Below, one piece after another: positions 15,640 to 25,569 of a stretch of 64,000 nucleotides of DNA. The notes beneath the pieces are model-generated. The model ran no database searches. It worked only from the letters and a program-made list of their open reading frames with translations, and was not told where the DNA came from. How positions within the stretch are numbered: the first letter of the stretch is position 1; each line of letters starts with the position of its first letter. The position numbers and the translations under genes were made by a program. The DNA is from Cyclobacteriaceae bacterium (GTDB taxonomy: Bacteria > Bacteroidota > Bacteroidia > Cytophagales > Cyclobacteriaceae), in the NCBI GenBank assembly GCA_028281285.1, contig JANQKF010000001.1, positions 1-64,000 on the forward strand. The letters run 5' to 3'.

Positions 15640-17130
15640 TTAGTCTCTGTTGTAGGTCATGTCATCTTGCTTATCAACAGGAGTCCTTTTGTCTCGATTA
15701 GCAAGAATCCATGCGGTATGGAATACGAGTTTTGTTCTCTTTGCCATTACTTCAAACTCAATCTTTTCAATAGTATCCGTTGGTCGATGATAATCCGCGT
15801 GCGTACCGTTGAAGTAGAAAATGATTGGAATACCGTGCTTCGCGAAATTGTAGTGATCAGAACGGTAATAGATTCTATTTGGATCGTTCGGATCATCGAA
15901 TTTATAATCGAGATTCAATCCTGTGTATGTAATGTTAGCAAACTCTGAGATGATCTTGAGATGGCTCGAAAGCTTTTCTGAACCAATAACATATACATAA
16001 TTTGGATCACTTTCATGCGCTGGATCTACTCGCCCGATCATGTCAATGTTCAAGTTATTCACCGTTTTTTCAATTGGAAAAATCGGATTGCTTGAGTAGT
16101 AATTGGAACCAAGTAATCCTTTTTCCTCTCCCGTCACATTCAGGAATAAAATGCTTCTTCGTGGTCGGTTGCCTTCATCAGCAGCCTGTTTAAACGCCTC
16201 GGCAATTTCCATTACACCTGTGGTTCCTGATCCATCGTCATCAGCACCATTGTTGATTACTGTTCCGTCTGCGTTCTGGCCAATGTGATCGTAGTGTGAG
16301 GAGATTACGAGCACCTCATCCTTTAAATCAGTTCCTTCAAGGAAAGCCATCATGTTTTCGGTGGCTACTTCATTGATTTGCTTTTTCACCATTAATCGAA
16401 CGGTGCGTCCTTTGATACTTTTGGAATCTGAAACGGCCGCTTCCAGTTTCTCAACCGAGCTGTTCAGAAGGTCAGCAGCCATCGTGTTAGAGATATAGAA
16501 TAACATGTTTTCCTGGGCATCCCTATTGAGCTCAACGCGCATTCGGCCTTTGAGGAAAGCCCTTGAAAGCCTTGGAAGACGGTTAGCGAATTCCTCATCA
16601 GTTCCTGATGCTATAAAGACAGCTCGTGCACCTGCGGCCCTTGCCCTACCAATAGCATCATTTGCATTTCCTTTCGGTATGATCACCACACCCTTGTCCG
16701 TCAGGTCAACACCCTCGAAATCTGCATCTTCACCAGCTCCACCAAAGACAGTGGTGATCTTCGCTTCCTTTTTCATATCGCTATTTCCTCTGAAAATGAA
16801 AGCCTCTCCATTCTTCTGTGTTCCTTTCTTGGTCTTGATATACACTTCCGACCAGTCCGTCTGATAGAGATTAAACTTTTGATAGTAGCTACCATCCACC
16901 GGGCCAATGAGACCCAAATCGGCATAGAACTTCGCCAGGTATTCTGCTGCTTTCTTCTGTCCCTCTTCTCCTGTTTCTCTACCTCCAAATTCATCCGAGG
17001 CCAGTACGGAGAGCTTTGCCCTCATATCATCGGTTGTAATTGTATTGGCATACTTGACTGATACATCTTGTCCAGTTGCTATAAACCCCAGGCATGCCAG
17101 GGCAATCATCGACACTAATATTCTCCTCAT
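15640..17130 (-). CDS. Secreted M28-family zinc aminopeptidase with PA domain
   Basis: 496 residues from the ATG giving MRRILVSMIALACLG, a good signal peptide (about 1-21); a 7-codon upstream start adds nothing. A protease-associated domain (about 110-230) is inserted before the catalytic M28 domain. Metal and catalytic residues are visible: H and D in SSHYDHIG and NGADDDGSG, the EE pair in TGEEKGLLGS, D in NIDMIGRVD and H in the THADYHRPTD segment. It probably removes N-terminal residues from peptides outside the cytoplasm. It is a single gene with its own terminator. Confidence 0.9.
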   Translation of the reverse strand: MRRILVSMIALACLGFIATGQDVSVKYANTITTDDMRAKLSVLASDEFGGRETGEEGQKKAAEYLAKFYADLGLIGPVDGSYYQKFNLYQTDWSEVYIKTKKGTQKNGEAFIFRGNSDMKKEAKITTVFGGAGEDADFEGVDLTDKGVVIIPKGNANDAIGRARAAGARAVFIASGTDEEFANRLPRLSRAFLKGRMRVELNRDAQENMLFYISNTMAADLLNSSVEKLEAAVSDSKSIKGRTVRLMVKKQINEVATENMMAFLEGTDLKDEVLVISSHYDHIGQNADGTVINNGADDDGSGTTGVMEIAEAFKQAADEGNRPRRSILFLNVTGEEKGLLGSNYYSSNPIFPIEKTVNNLNIDMIGRVDPAHESDPNYVYVIGSEKLSSHLKIISEFANITYTGLNLDYKFDDPNDPNRIYYRSDHYNFAKHGIPIIFYFNGTHADYHRPTDTIEKIEFEVMAKRTKLVFHTAWILANRDKRTPVDKQDDMTYNRD

Positions 17131-17262
17131 TTCGCAAACAATTAGTTTCATAAAATAGATAAGACCCCAAAGCTAGGGAAATAATTCTGTAGAGCATACC
17201 TGACTCGATTGCAGACCCTGCTTTTTTGTGTTTAACGGGCAACAATTAAAGGGTTTATGTCT

Positions 17263-17270
17263 TACATTTG
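17263..17270 (+). promoter_or_regulatory. -7 element (TACATTTG) for gcvP
   Basis: TACATTTG matches TAnnTTTG and lies 48 bp upstream of the gcvP start. No clear TTG is found at the expected -33 distance, so the promoter is only partly supported. Confidence 0.4.
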
Positions 17271-17318
17271 TCGGACTGCCGAAAAGAGGCTGTTTTAACC
17301 AAAAACGGAGATTGATTT

Positions 17319-20213
17319 ATGACTAAAATTGATTTAAGAGCCAGCAAGAAATTTGAGGAAAGACACAACGGTCCATCACCTCAGGAGATCAAAGACATGC
17401 TCACTACAATCGGAGCAGAATCAGTCGATCAACTAATCAATGAAACAGTACCTTCCGGAATCCGGATGGAGGGTGATCTGAATTTGCCCCAGGCGAGAAC
17501 GGAGCACGAGTTTTTATCTGAGCTGAAGGAATTAGCTGCGCAAAATAAGGTGTATAAATCATATATAGGAATGGGGTATTACGATACCATCGTGCCAGGT
17601 GTGATTCTTAGAAATATTCTTGAAAACCCTGGTTGGTATACGGCTTATACACCTTATCAAGCCGAGATTGCTCAAGGAAGACTTGAGGCCTTGATCAATT
17701 TTCAGACCATGGTCATGGATTTGACCGGCATGGAGATTGCCAATGCATCTTTGCTCGATGAGGGTACTGCTGCTGCAGAGGCCATGCAGATGTTTGCCGG
17801 GCTGAGGAAAAGAGAAAAGAAAAATGCCAACACTTTCTTCGTTGACGAGAATACATTCCCTCAGACGATCGATGTTCTCAAAACCAGAGCGACTTCGGTC
17901 GGGATCAATTTGGTAATTGGAGATATATCAACTGTAGACATTACCAATGAAGACATTTATGGTGTCCTTTATCAATATCCCGCTGGCGATGGCTCAGTGC
18001 GTGACTACAAGGCTTTTATCGAATCAGCTCACGAAAACAATGTGCTGGTTGCCTGTGCTGCAGACCTGATGGCATTGACACTTTTGACACCTCCTGGAGA
18101 AATGGGAGCAGATGCTGTAGTTGGTACAACTCAACGATTTGGAGTTCCGATGGGTTATGGTGGTCCTCACGCAGCCTACTTCGCTACAAGAGAAAGTTAT
18201 AAAAGACAGATTCCCGGAAGAATTATTGGCGTTTCCCAGGACAGTCATGGTAATAAGGCGTATCGCATGGCCCTGCAAACCCGAGAACAACATATTCGAA
18301 GAGAAAAGGCCACTTCCAATATCTGTACTGCTCAGGTTCTATTGGGAGTAATAGCGGGAATGTATACGGTATATCATGGGCCGGAAGGACTGAAGAATAT
18401 CGCTTCAAAGATTCACGGTATGGCCAAATTAACTGAGGCTGGTTTGAAGTCCATGGGACTTGATCAAAGCAATGAGGTCTATTTTGATACCATTAAAGTT
18501 TCAGGTGCAGATGCTTCAAAAGTCAGAGAGACGGCTGAGGCTGCCGGAATGAACTTCAGATATTTTGACAACGGAGATATTGGGATTGCAGTAGATGAAA
18601 AGACAACGATCAGTGATGTAGCCGACATTCTCAATGTGTTCGCAACGGTCTCCGGAAGTTCAAACGGTTTTGATGTGGAAACTGAGGCTGACTCTATCTC
18701 AATCAATTACCCTGCTAATCTTAATAGAACTTCGGGATACCTGGAGCACCCGGTGTTTAATCAATATCATGCTGAGCATGAAATGCTGCGATACATTAAG
18801 AGATTAGAAAATAAGGACCTTTCATTGGTGCATTCGATGATTTCTCTTGGCTCCTGCACGATGAAATTGAATGCAACTGCTGAGATGATACCGGTGACCT
18901 GGCCCGAGTTTGGAGGGATACACCCATTTGCGCCACTGGATCAGACTCAAGGATATCAAACTATGTTCAAGGATTTGGTGGATTGGCTTTCAGAAATTAC
19001 CGGTTTTGCTGATGTGTCGCTTCAACCAAATTCAGGAGCACAGGGTGAATATGCAGGATTGAAAGTAATCAAGGCATACCATGAGAGTAGGGGAGACCAC
19101 CACAGAAACGTGGCATTAATTCCCTCTTCGGCCCACGGTACTAATCCTGCATCAGCAGTAATGGCAGGAATGAAAGTGGTGATTACCCAATGTGATGACA
19201 AGGGAAATATCGATATCGCTGATCTTAGAGCTAAAGCGGAAGAGCATAGTGATAACCTTGCAGCACTGTTGGTGACTTATCCATCTACCCACGGTGTTTT
19301 TGAAGAAGGCATCAAGGAAATTTGTGATGTTATCCATGACCATGGAGGTCAGGTTTATATGGATGGAGCCAATATGAATGCTCAAGTTGGACTTACGAGT
19401 CCCGGGATTATTGGAGCGGATGTTTGTCACCTGAACCTGCATAAGACATTCTGTATACCTCATGGAGGGGGAGGGCCTGGTATGGGACCGATTGGTGTGG
19501 CTGAACACCTTGCTCCATTCTTGCCAGGTAGCCCGGTAGTAGATATGGGTGGCTCTCAGGCAATCACTGCGATTTCCGCAGCACCATGGGGTAGCGCGAG
19601 TATCTTAACCATTTCTTACGCTTACATTGCCATGATGGGACCTGATGGCCTGAAACGGGCCACGGAAATGGCTATTTTGAATGCCAACTACATCAAGTCA
19701 AGGTTGGAGACTGGCTTCCCAATTCTCTATACAGGTACCAACGGAAGATGTGCTCATGAGATGATTGTGGATTGCAGAGATTTCAAACAATATCATGTTG
19801 AAGCAGAAGATCTTGCCAAAAGACTGATGGACTATGGTTTCCATGCGCCCACATTGTCGTTTCCGGTTGCAGGAACATTGATGATTGAACCGACCGAGTC
19901 AGAGACAAAAGCAGAATTGGACCGATTCTGTGATACGCTTTTACAGATCAGGGCTGAAATTCAGGAGATTGCTGATGGAATTGCCGAGGAAGGTAACAAT
20001 GTATTAAACAATGCCCCTCATACTGCTGAAGTGGTAGTAGGCGATAATTGGAATTACCCTTACTCAAGGGAGAAGGCAGCGTACCCATTGCCACATTTAC
20101 GCACAAACAAGTTCTGGCCTGCAGTAGGGAGAATTGATTCTGCCTTTGGGGATAGAAACCTGATATGTAGCTGTATCCCAGTAGAGGCTTATGCGGAGGA
20201 AGAAATGGCCTAA
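17319..20213 (+). CDS. gcvP: Glycine dehydrogenase (decarboxylating), P protein
   Basis: 964 residues, the length of the single-chain homodimeric P protein. Both halves are recognisable: the N-terminal pseudo-active half with [16 protein letters not shown], and the C-terminal catalytic half with the PLP lysine in [15 protein letters not shown] (Lys about 709). It decarboxylates glycine and passes the aminomethyl group to the lipoyl arm of GcvH, generating one-carbon units. Other gcv genes are not in the window. It ends at a strong terminator shared with the opposing gene. Confidence 0.97.
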   Translation: MTKIDLRASKKFEERHNGPSPQEIKDMLTTIGAESVDQLINETVPSGIRMEGDLNLPQARTEHEFLSELKELAAQNKVYKSYIGMGYYDTIVPGVILRNILENPGWYTAYTPYQAEIAQGRLEALINFQTMVMDLTGMEIANASLLDEGTAAAEAMQMFAGLRKREKKNANTFFVDENTFPQTIDVLKTRATSVGINLVIGDISTVDITNEDIYGVLYQYPAGDGSVRDYKAFIESAHENNVLVACAADLMALTLLTPPGEMGADAVVGTTQRFGVPMGYGGPHAAYFATRESYKRQIPGRIIGVSQDSHGNKAYRMALQTREQHIRREKATSNICTAQVLLGVIAGMYTVYHGPEGLKNIASKIHGMAKLTEAGLKSMGLDQSNEVYFDTIKVSGADASKVRETAEAAGMNFRYFDNGDIGIAVDEKTTISDVADILNVFATVSGSSNGFDVETEADSISINYPANLNRTSGYLEHPVFNQYHAEHEMLRYIKRLENKDLSLVHSMISLGSCTMKLNATAEMIPVTWPEFGGIHPFAPLDQTQGYQTMFKDLVDWLSEITGFADVSLQPNSGAQGEYAGLKVIKAYHESRGDHHRNVALIPSSAHGTNPASAVMAGMKVVITQCDDKGNIDIADLRAKAEEHSDNLAALLVTYPSTHGVFEEGIKEICDVIHDHGGQVYMDGANMNAQVGLTSPGIIGADVCHLNLHKTFCIPHGGGGPGMGPIGVAEHLAPFLPGSPVVDMGGSQAITAISAAPWGSASILTISYAYIAMMGPDGLKRATEMAILNANYIKSRLETGFPILYTGTNGRCAHEMIVDCRDFKQYHVEAEDLAKRLMDYGFHAPTLSFPVAGTLMIEPTESETKAELDRFCDTLLQIRAEIQEIADGIAEEGNNVLNNAPHTAEVVVGDNWNYPYSREKAAYPLPHLRTNKFWPAVGRIDSAFGDRNLICSCIPVEAYAEEEMA

Positions 20214-20233
20214 CGATTAGAAACTATAAAAAA

Positions 20234-20254
20234 AGCCCTGATTTTATCAGGGCT
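20234..20254. terminator. Bidirectional terminator after gcvP
   Basis: AGCCCTGAT / ATCAGGGCT form a perfect 9-bp stem with a TTT loop. An A tract lies on the left and a T tract on the right, so it can serve both converging genes. Confidence 0.9.
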
Positions 20255-20258
20255 TTTT

Positions 20259-20855
20259 TTATATGGGTTCGACCTCTGGGCTCTGCTTCCTATATCCCGC
20301 GAAGAATAAATAGGGCAAGAAGGTAGTGACCAAAAGAAATATGGATGCCATTAACAATTTTTCCGCCCTGGAATATTGTCTATAGGCTACTATTGCGCTT
20401 TCAGCACTTTGCGCTACCATATTCTTATAGATAGGATGGTTGTGGAAGGCTGTGGGATGATTATTCTCCTGAAGTTCATATTCCATTTGAGCGGAGTTCA
20501 TTCGAAGTGCATTTTTTTTGTTCTCAAAACTGGAGAGGGCAAAAAACAATATTGAAAGGCATAGGCACAAGGCACTCACATAGCCTCCCAGAAATGCTAT
20601 TTTTCTGATCATAATAGTTGATTTTTGTGTTGTCAATAATTTCAAATCTCTTTCAAATTCCTGCGGGCCATTAGGCATAGACTGAATCTGGGCTCTTTCT
20701 AAGGCCTCTTCGAATCCTAGTTTTTCTTCATCCATTAATTCTTCCACTTTGCAGGAGAGGTGATCTAGTAGATCACTCTTTAACGATTGGTTTTGCATAC
20801 CATGAGAGTTCATATAGTGTTGCAATACCTGTTGTTGTGATTGGGAAAGTCTCAT
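20259..20855 (-). CDS. Membrane protein with DUF1700/HAAS-like N-terminus, PadR partner
   Basis: 198 residues. The first 80 residues are helical and charged (LKSDLLDHLSCKVEELMDEE then FEEALERA), resembling the HAAS/DUF1700-type cytosolic domain. Two transmembrane helices follow at about 83-107 and 165-187. Its ATG overlaps the stop of the PadR gene by four bases (ATGA), so the two are translationally coupled. PadR-HAAS pairs are a recurring regulator plus membrane-sensor arrangement. The exact function is unknown. Confidence 0.7.
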   Translation of the reverse strand: MRLSQSQQQVLQHYMNSHGMQNQSLKSDLLDHLSCKVEELMDEEKLGFEEALERAQIQSMPNGPQEFERDLKLLTTQKSTIMIRKIAFLGGYVSALCLCLSILFFALSSFENKKNALRMNSAQMEYELQENNHPTAFHNHPIYKNMVAQSAESAIVAYRQYSRAEKLLMASIFLLVTTFLPYLFFAGYRKQSPEVEPI

Positions 20856-21190
20856 GCGGATGCCGGTTTGGTACCAAATAATAGTTTCAGAGTTTCCCGG
20901 AATTCCAATACTTCTTCGATCATAGGGTGAGCGGCTTCCTTACCTCTCGGAGTAAGAGAATAATACTTGCGCGTTCGGTTATCTACCATTACCGATTCAG
21001 TGACTAAATAGCCTTCTTTAGTGAGGGCGTGCAAAGTAGGATAGAGTGACCCTTCTTTAATCAGGATTTTATCCTGGCTAAGGGTTTTGACCCTCTGTGT
21101 GATTTCATAACCATACATCCTGCGATTTTCGGAAAGGAGTTTCAGGATTATGGGTTTAAGGATGCCCTTTAGAATTTCTCTTGAATACAT
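20852..21190 (-). CDS. PadR-family transcriptional regulator
   Basis: 112 residues from the ATG giving MYSREILKG; six codons upstream in frame are part of the operator region and unlikely to be translated. The winged helix is typical: ILKLLSENRRMYGYEIT, then the recognition segment EGSLYPTLHALTKEGYL and the wing RKYYSLTPRGKE. PadR proteins repress nearby genes and often their own operon. A perfect 9-bp inverted repeat lies 9 bp upstream of the start codon. Confidence 0.9.
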   Translation of the reverse strand: MYSREILKGILKPIILKLLSENRRMYGYEITQRVKTLSQDKILIKEGSLYPTLHALTKEGYLVTESVMVDNRTRKYYSLTPRGKEAAHPMIEEVLEFRETLKLLFGTKPASA

Positions 21191-21198
21191 AGAACAAT

Positions 21199-21221
21199 AA
21201 TACATCATAATTTGATGTATT
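21199..21221 (-). promoter_or_regulatory. Probable PadR operator (palindrome)
   Basis: AATACATCA and TGATGTATT are perfect inverted repeats separated by 5 bp, just upstream of the padR-like start codon. Dyads of this form (ATAC-type arms) suit a PadR dimer, implying autoregulation of the two-gene operon. Confidence 0.65.
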
Positions 21222-21250
21222 CAAATAAAATGAAAAATTATCTAAGCTAC

Positions 21251-21673
21251 TCAGACATCCACATAGCCCTCATCCCAGGTTTTGGCGGGATTATGGCTTC
21301 TTAAGTCCACATCAAAATCAAGAGCTGCTTTCAAATTCATGAGTACTGAAACCCATCCGGGAAGTACTTCCAGGTATTCCTCATCGCTAATATTGGTATT
21401 CAGAAGTCTTAGGTCTGAACCTCCCTTCGGAGTGACATCTATGTGAAATGATACCTCGGAGTTGAAGTAATCTATTCGAAAGAGTTGATTTGGAATTCGT
21501 TCCAGAATTTTGGACTTGTATTTCCAGCTGTTGATAAATTCGAAGAGAATAGCACCATTTTCTTCCTTGGCAGATTCTGCCCAAAACCTTGCCCGTCCGT
21601 CACTGCTATTCAAAAAGTCGTACGTCTGTTTAGGGGAGGAATTTAGAGACAACCTCCATTCTACGGTTTTCAT
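21251..21673 (-). CDS. SRPBCC/START-like (AHSA1-type) protein
   Basis: 140 residues. The start VEWRLSLNSSPKQTYDFLNSSDGRARFW, the central beta strands and the final helix VSVLMNLKAALDFDVDLR fit the helix-grip fold of the polyketide-cyclase/AHSA1 superfamily, which binds hydrophobic ligands. No catalytic residue can be assigned. It is divergent from an ArsR regulator and shares an operator with it, an arrangement often seen for ArsR plus SRPBCC pairs. Confidence 0.75.
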   Translation of the reverse strand: MKTVEWRLSLNSSPKQTYDFLNSSDGRARFWAESAKEENGAILFEFINSWKYKSKILERIPNQLFRIDYFNSEVSFHIDVTPKGGSDLRLLNTNISDEEYLEVLPGWVSVLMNLKAALDFDVDLRSHNPAKTWDEGYVDV

Positions 21674-21677
21674 AAAG

Positions 21678-21685
21678 CAAAAGTA
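21678..21685 (-). promoter_or_regulatory. -7 element (TACTTTTG) of the SRPBCC gene
   Basis: TACTTTTG on the minus strand lies directly next to the ArsR-type operator (21686-21707), so the operator fills the -33/-7 spacer. A bound repressor would block polymerase. Confidence 0.5.
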
Positions 21686-21707
21686 TATATTGTATATTTA
21701 CGATATA
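21686..21707. promoter_or_regulatory. ArsR-type operator, copy 1 (SRPBCC/arsR divergent promoter)
   Basis: ATATTG-N8-CGATAT, with matching T/A at the outer ends, sits between the divergent SRPBCC and arsR genes and ends 9 bp before the arsR ATG. The same dyad with 8-bp spacing occurs at 22158-22179 and 25498-25519. Confidence 0.65.
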
Positions 21708-21716
21708 CATTGAATC

Positions 21717-22040
21717 ATGAGAATCCGTACTGAAGTCACTAGCGACTATATCACTGAAGAAGATCATCAAGTTGCCAAAATTGCCAATGCACTCGCCCAT
21801 CCTTTGAGAGTCGCCTTGGTGCGTTATTTAGCGGAGAAGAATGGTGGACAGGGAATTGATAATGAAACCTGTAACAAAGACTTAGTACAGATGTTTGATT
21901 ACTCGCAATCGACAATGTCTCAGCACGTTAAAATTCTCAGAGATTGTGGGATTTTTATTACCGAACCCAGAGACAAATTCACTTACTATTATTTGAATAA
22001 AGAATTGCTCAAACAATTCAGGTATCGCCTGGAAATTTGA
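21717..22040 (+). CDS. ArsR-family winged-helix repressor
   Basis: 107 residues. The signature is clear: KIANALAHPLRVALVRYLAE for the first helices, then the recognition helix DYSQSTMSQHVKILRDCGI and the wing RDKFTYYYLNKE. No arsenic-type CVC metal box is visible, so the ligand is not a standard metal thiolate site. It faces the SRPBCC gene and probably represses both through the shared dyad; the same dyad before two further promoters suggests a small local regulon. Confidence 0.9.
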   Translation: MRIRTEVTSDYITEEDHQVAKIANALAHPLRVALVRYLAEKNGGQGIDNETCNKDLVQMFDYSQSTMSQHVKILRDCGIFITEPRDKFTYYYLNKELLKQFRYRLEI

Positions 22041-22157
22041 CCTGTTTTTATCCGGTACCTATGTACTTTTTGTCCTGGACTACCTTATAGTATCCGGTTT
22101 AGCTAGTGGACTACCCCGGCTAAGCTTACCGGACTTGAAGTATTGCAGATAAAAACG

Positions 22158-22179
22158 TATATCGCCTATTTACGATATA
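22158..22179 (+). promoter_or_regulatory. ArsR-type operator, copy 2 (before the ABC permease)
   Basis: ATATCG-CCTATTTA-CGATAT, with T/A at the outer ends, ends 4 bp before the permease ATG. Arm sequence and 8-bp spacing are the same as in copies 1 and 3. Confidence 0.65.
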
Positions 22180-22183
22180 TATT

Positions 22184-24588
22184 ATGATTAAGTCAATACT
22201 CAAATTTAGTATCCGGTCACTTTTCCGTCAGCGACTTTACGCTGTAATCAATATTGTCGGACTGACCGTAGGAATGTTTGCATTTATGATGATCATGCTA
22301 TTTGTCAGGCATGAGGAGAGTTTCGATCAGTTTCACCAAAAAGGTGATCAGATTTACCGATTGATCTCGTATGCAAAGGCCAGATCTGCAGCCGTGACCC
22401 CTTATGTATGGGGTAAGTTTTTGAAAGAGGAATTTTCTGAAATTGAAGATTTGGTTGCTGTAAACCCTCACGCACTCACCACAAAGATCGGTGATCAGGT
22501 GTTTTCGGAAAATAGTTTGTTTTCCGTTGATTCTACTTTTTTCAACCTCTTCGACTTTCCGATAGTCAGTGGAAACCCTAAGGATTTTCTGAAAGATCCG
22601 AATAAGGTGATTATCACTGAAAAACTTGCCGTAAGATACTTTGGTGATGACAATCCTGTTGGGAAGCTCTTGGAGATTGATATGTACGGGGATTTTATGC
22701 CTTTTGAGGTTCAGGGAGTGGTAAAATGTCCGGAAAATTCACATTTGCAGTTCAATATGCTAATTCCCAGGACACATTTTTTGACAAGGTCGCCCAATCC
22801 GCTTTCCTACACTCATTGGCGAATTCATTTTCTCTATAATTATCTATTGATACCGGGAGAAATTGATGTCGAAAATCTTAAAGAGAAGTTCAGTGCATTC
22901 CTACTTAAACATGCCGGCCCTGAGGTTCAGGAAGCCTACCAACCTGATGTCGTCCCTTTGAATGATTTGTACCTTCGATCGAATTTGCCTTTTGACATGG
23001 GCCCTAAGGGGAATGCCGAAAACAATCAAATTCTATTTTATGTGGCCATTGGAATTCTTTTGATGGCCTCGATTAATTTTGTCAACATTTCGTCAGCACA
23101 ATCGCTTAGAAGAGCCAAAGAGGTTGGCGTACGGAAGGTTTTCGGTTCAATGAAATCGACCTTGGTGGCGCAGTTCGTGACGGAATCCGTTTTGACTGTA
23201 CTTGTTTCGACCACCCTTGCTTTTCTTCTTGCGTTATCGCTGCTCCCTTCCTACAACTTATTGACCGATAAATCTTTTGATTACGGGGATATTGTCAATT
23301 CAACGAACATTTTATTGATGCTGGTAATTAGTTTGTTTGTAGGAATTGCTTCAGGTGCTTATCCCTCACTAATCATGTCTTCTTTCAAGCCAATTACTGT
23401 TTTACGATCCAGAGGTGCAGGTAAGGCAAGAGGGGCCAAAGCAAGAAAAGGCCTGGTTGTTTTCCAGTTCATATTGGCCATAGTCCTGATGCTTTCCACA
23501 GGAGTGATTTATAAGCAGGTCAGGTTTATGAGCAATAAATCCTTAGGTTTTAATAAAGATCAGACCATCTCAATAAATGGAGTCGGTAAAGTGGCCAATT
23601 CTGCATCAAAGGTTCAATTGTTGCGAAATGAATTGCTAAAAAACAACAAGGTGGAATCAGTCTCAGCTTCATCAAATGACCTTGGACAACAGACCTGGGC
23701 CATGAGATTCTCGCCAACGGGTTTTGATCCTGGAGAAAAACCGTCAATAGCCACAATTTTCTCTGATCATGATTTTGCGGGTACTTACGATTTAGTGATG
23801 AAAGAAGGCAGATTCTTTGATCGAGCTACTGTTACTGACTCCGGGCATTGGTAATCAATGAAGCCGCATTAAAGTTTTTTTCAACAAAGGATCCATCCTG
23901 GCTCACCGATTTGGATTCCAAGCGAATTGGATGGACAAGTTTTGCAGGACATAGCGGTGAGTCAAAGGTGATTGGGGTCGTTAAAGATTTTAATTTCCAA
24001 TCATTGAAATCTGAGATTAAGCCACTCGTCTTCAAAATGGAACCCCAGTTTTTCTATACCATACAAGTGAAGGTTAATACCACGGAGGTTGCCTCTACCC
24101 TCGCTTTTGTTGAACAGACATGGCAAACCTTGTTCCCGGAAGTTCCAATGGAATACAATTTTGTTGATGATCGATTTGCGGAGTTATTTCAAGAAGACCA
24201 GCAATTGGGCACGTTACTGGAAGTATTTGCGGTTTTGGCAATAATGATTGCCATACTGGGGTTATTCGGGTTAGCATCTTTCCTTGCTATTGAAAAAGAG
24301 AAGGAAATGAGCATCAGAAAAGTCGCAGGCGCTACGATGTTTGAGATACTCAAGAAGCTATCGTGGACCTTCATAAAGCTCATTCTATTGGCCAACGTCA
24401 TTGCCCTTCCTCTAGGGTTCATATTTATGAATCAGTGGCTGGGTGAGTTTGTGTTTAGAATCGATATGCCGGTGTTGGTGTTCATTGGTGCTACAGGCGC
24501 TACACTACTGGTGGCGATTTTTACGGTCGGTTATCATGCTTATAAAACTGCGCGAGTGAACCCGGCAACCATATTAAGTCAGGATTAA
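22184..24588 (+). pseudogene. MacB/FtsX-type ABC permease split by a -1 frameshift
   Basis: Two overlapping frames, 22184-23854 (556 aa) and 23848-24588 (246 aa), together give one complete permease of about 802 residues. It has an N-terminal helix and MacB_PCD domain, an FtsX block near 285-400, a second periplasmic domain, and a final FtsX block ending ARVNPATILSQD. The break is in a GGG run at 23843-23845. Adding one G would join TDSG to ALVINEAALKFF, the normal family sequence. It is either a true pseudogene, a slippage site or a sequencing error. No ATPase gene is adjacent. Confidence 0.85.
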
Positions 24589-24621
24589 TGCTTGAGGAGG
24601 ATGGAAATGTTCGTCACTGAA

Positions 24622-25491
24622 TTATTTCCATTCTTCCTTTGCCGCTCTAAGGTCCGCAAGGAAGCTGGGATTTGTCCACATCGCAGTTAGCATTTTGTGA
24701 GCTAACACACCGGCAGCTTCTTCATCACTAGGGTAGTGTATTCCCATAATCTCACGTGATTCCCCTACTTCGTAGGCGATGTCCAGAAACTGTTTACGCA
24801 TTGAAGGAATCAATTCGCTCCAGGTAAATGCTTGAATGTAGGCCCAGAGCGTATGTCCACTGGCGAACGATGGGTTTGAAATTCGGGTCATCGAATTCAG
24901 TCTTGGCTCGAGGTGGTAGGGCCTGGGGCGCATAAGATGATATTTGACCGTAAATTCCATGATACGCATATCCCGCGTTACCCCTGCAAGTAGTTTTGTG
25001 GTAGCCGGGTAAGCGTCTGGGTTTATTTCTCGGTCCGTAACTTGTTCGTATTCCCAAAACAGATCCTCAATGTTGGCTCCGGAATAATCGTTAGTCTTTT
25101 CGAGTGGCGGCCAATAACCTATTCTGGCGATGACCCAAGCTCGTTTTTTTTGAGTATCGGTACGCTCTGCTTCCAACTTGAGTAGATAGTCCAGTTCGGC
25201 TCTTGTTTGGGCTGAACTATTGGAAGGGAACTGCATGGACTCTTTCAATAAGGTAACCTGGGATAGACTAAGATAAGTAGGAGAGATGCCGATGAACTGT
25301 TTTCCTGAACTTCGTGCATTTGTCGGATATCGCATGGCGTTTAGTTCCGGTGTCGATGGGTTTGGCGTTCCATCAAGTTTGGAGAGTTCCAGGTAATGTT
25401 TTTTGATTGGTTCCAACGAGTGTAACGACTGACTTATCGAAGATTGACCGGATAAAATCAGGGCGAAGCATAAAATGAGTCTAGTGATCAT
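24622..25491 (-). CDS. Secreted PAP2 / class A-type acid phosphatase
   Basis: 289 residues from the ATG giving MITRLILCFALILSG, a signal peptide; the 12-codon upstream extension would run through the operator. All three motifs of the PAP2 superfamily are present: KYHLMRPRPY, PSFASGH and SREIMGIHYPSD, providing the catalytic and transition-state His residues. The protein likely hydrolyses phosphomonoesters or lipid phosphates in the periplasm. An ArsR-type dyad lies 6 bp upstream of the start. Confidence 0.85.
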   Translation of the reverse strand: MITRLILCFALILSGQSSISQSLHSLEPIKKHYLELSKLDGTPNPSTPELNAMRYPTNARSSGKQFIGISPTYLSLSQVTLLKESMQFPSNSSAQTRAELDYLLKLEAERTDTQKKRAWVIARIGYWPPLEKTNDYSGANIEDLFWEYEQVTDREINPDAYPATTKLLAGVTRDMRIMEFTVKYHLMRPRPYHLEPRLNSMTRISNPSFASGHTLWAYIQAFTWSELIPSMRKQFLDIAYEVGESREIMGIHYPSDEEAAGVLAHKMLTAMWTNPSFLADLRAAKEEWK

Positions 25492-25497
25492 GTTATT

Positions 25498-25519
25498 TAT
25501 ATCGTATAATTGCGATATA
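25498..25519. promoter_or_regulatory. ArsR-type operator, copy 3 (PAP2/nitrobindin-like divergent promoter)
   Basis: ATATCG-TATAATTG-CGATAT, with T/A at the outer ends, lies between the divergent phosphatase and nitrobindin-like genes, 6 bp from the former start and 50 bp from the latter. Confidence 0.65.
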
Positions 25520-25569
25520 CGAATCAACTGTATAATTGTTGTCTTTTGAAATGTAAACGCGATCGTAAA

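Noticed and set aside
16505-16864. 119-codon plus-strand frame inside the M28 peptidase gene
   Set aside because: Fully antisense to a gene with clear catalytic motifs; no domain resemblance.
21717-22040. Arsenic resistance operon based on the ArsR-family gene
   Set aside because: No arsenate reductase, arsenite pump or CVC metal box is present; the neighbours are SRPBCC and permease genes.
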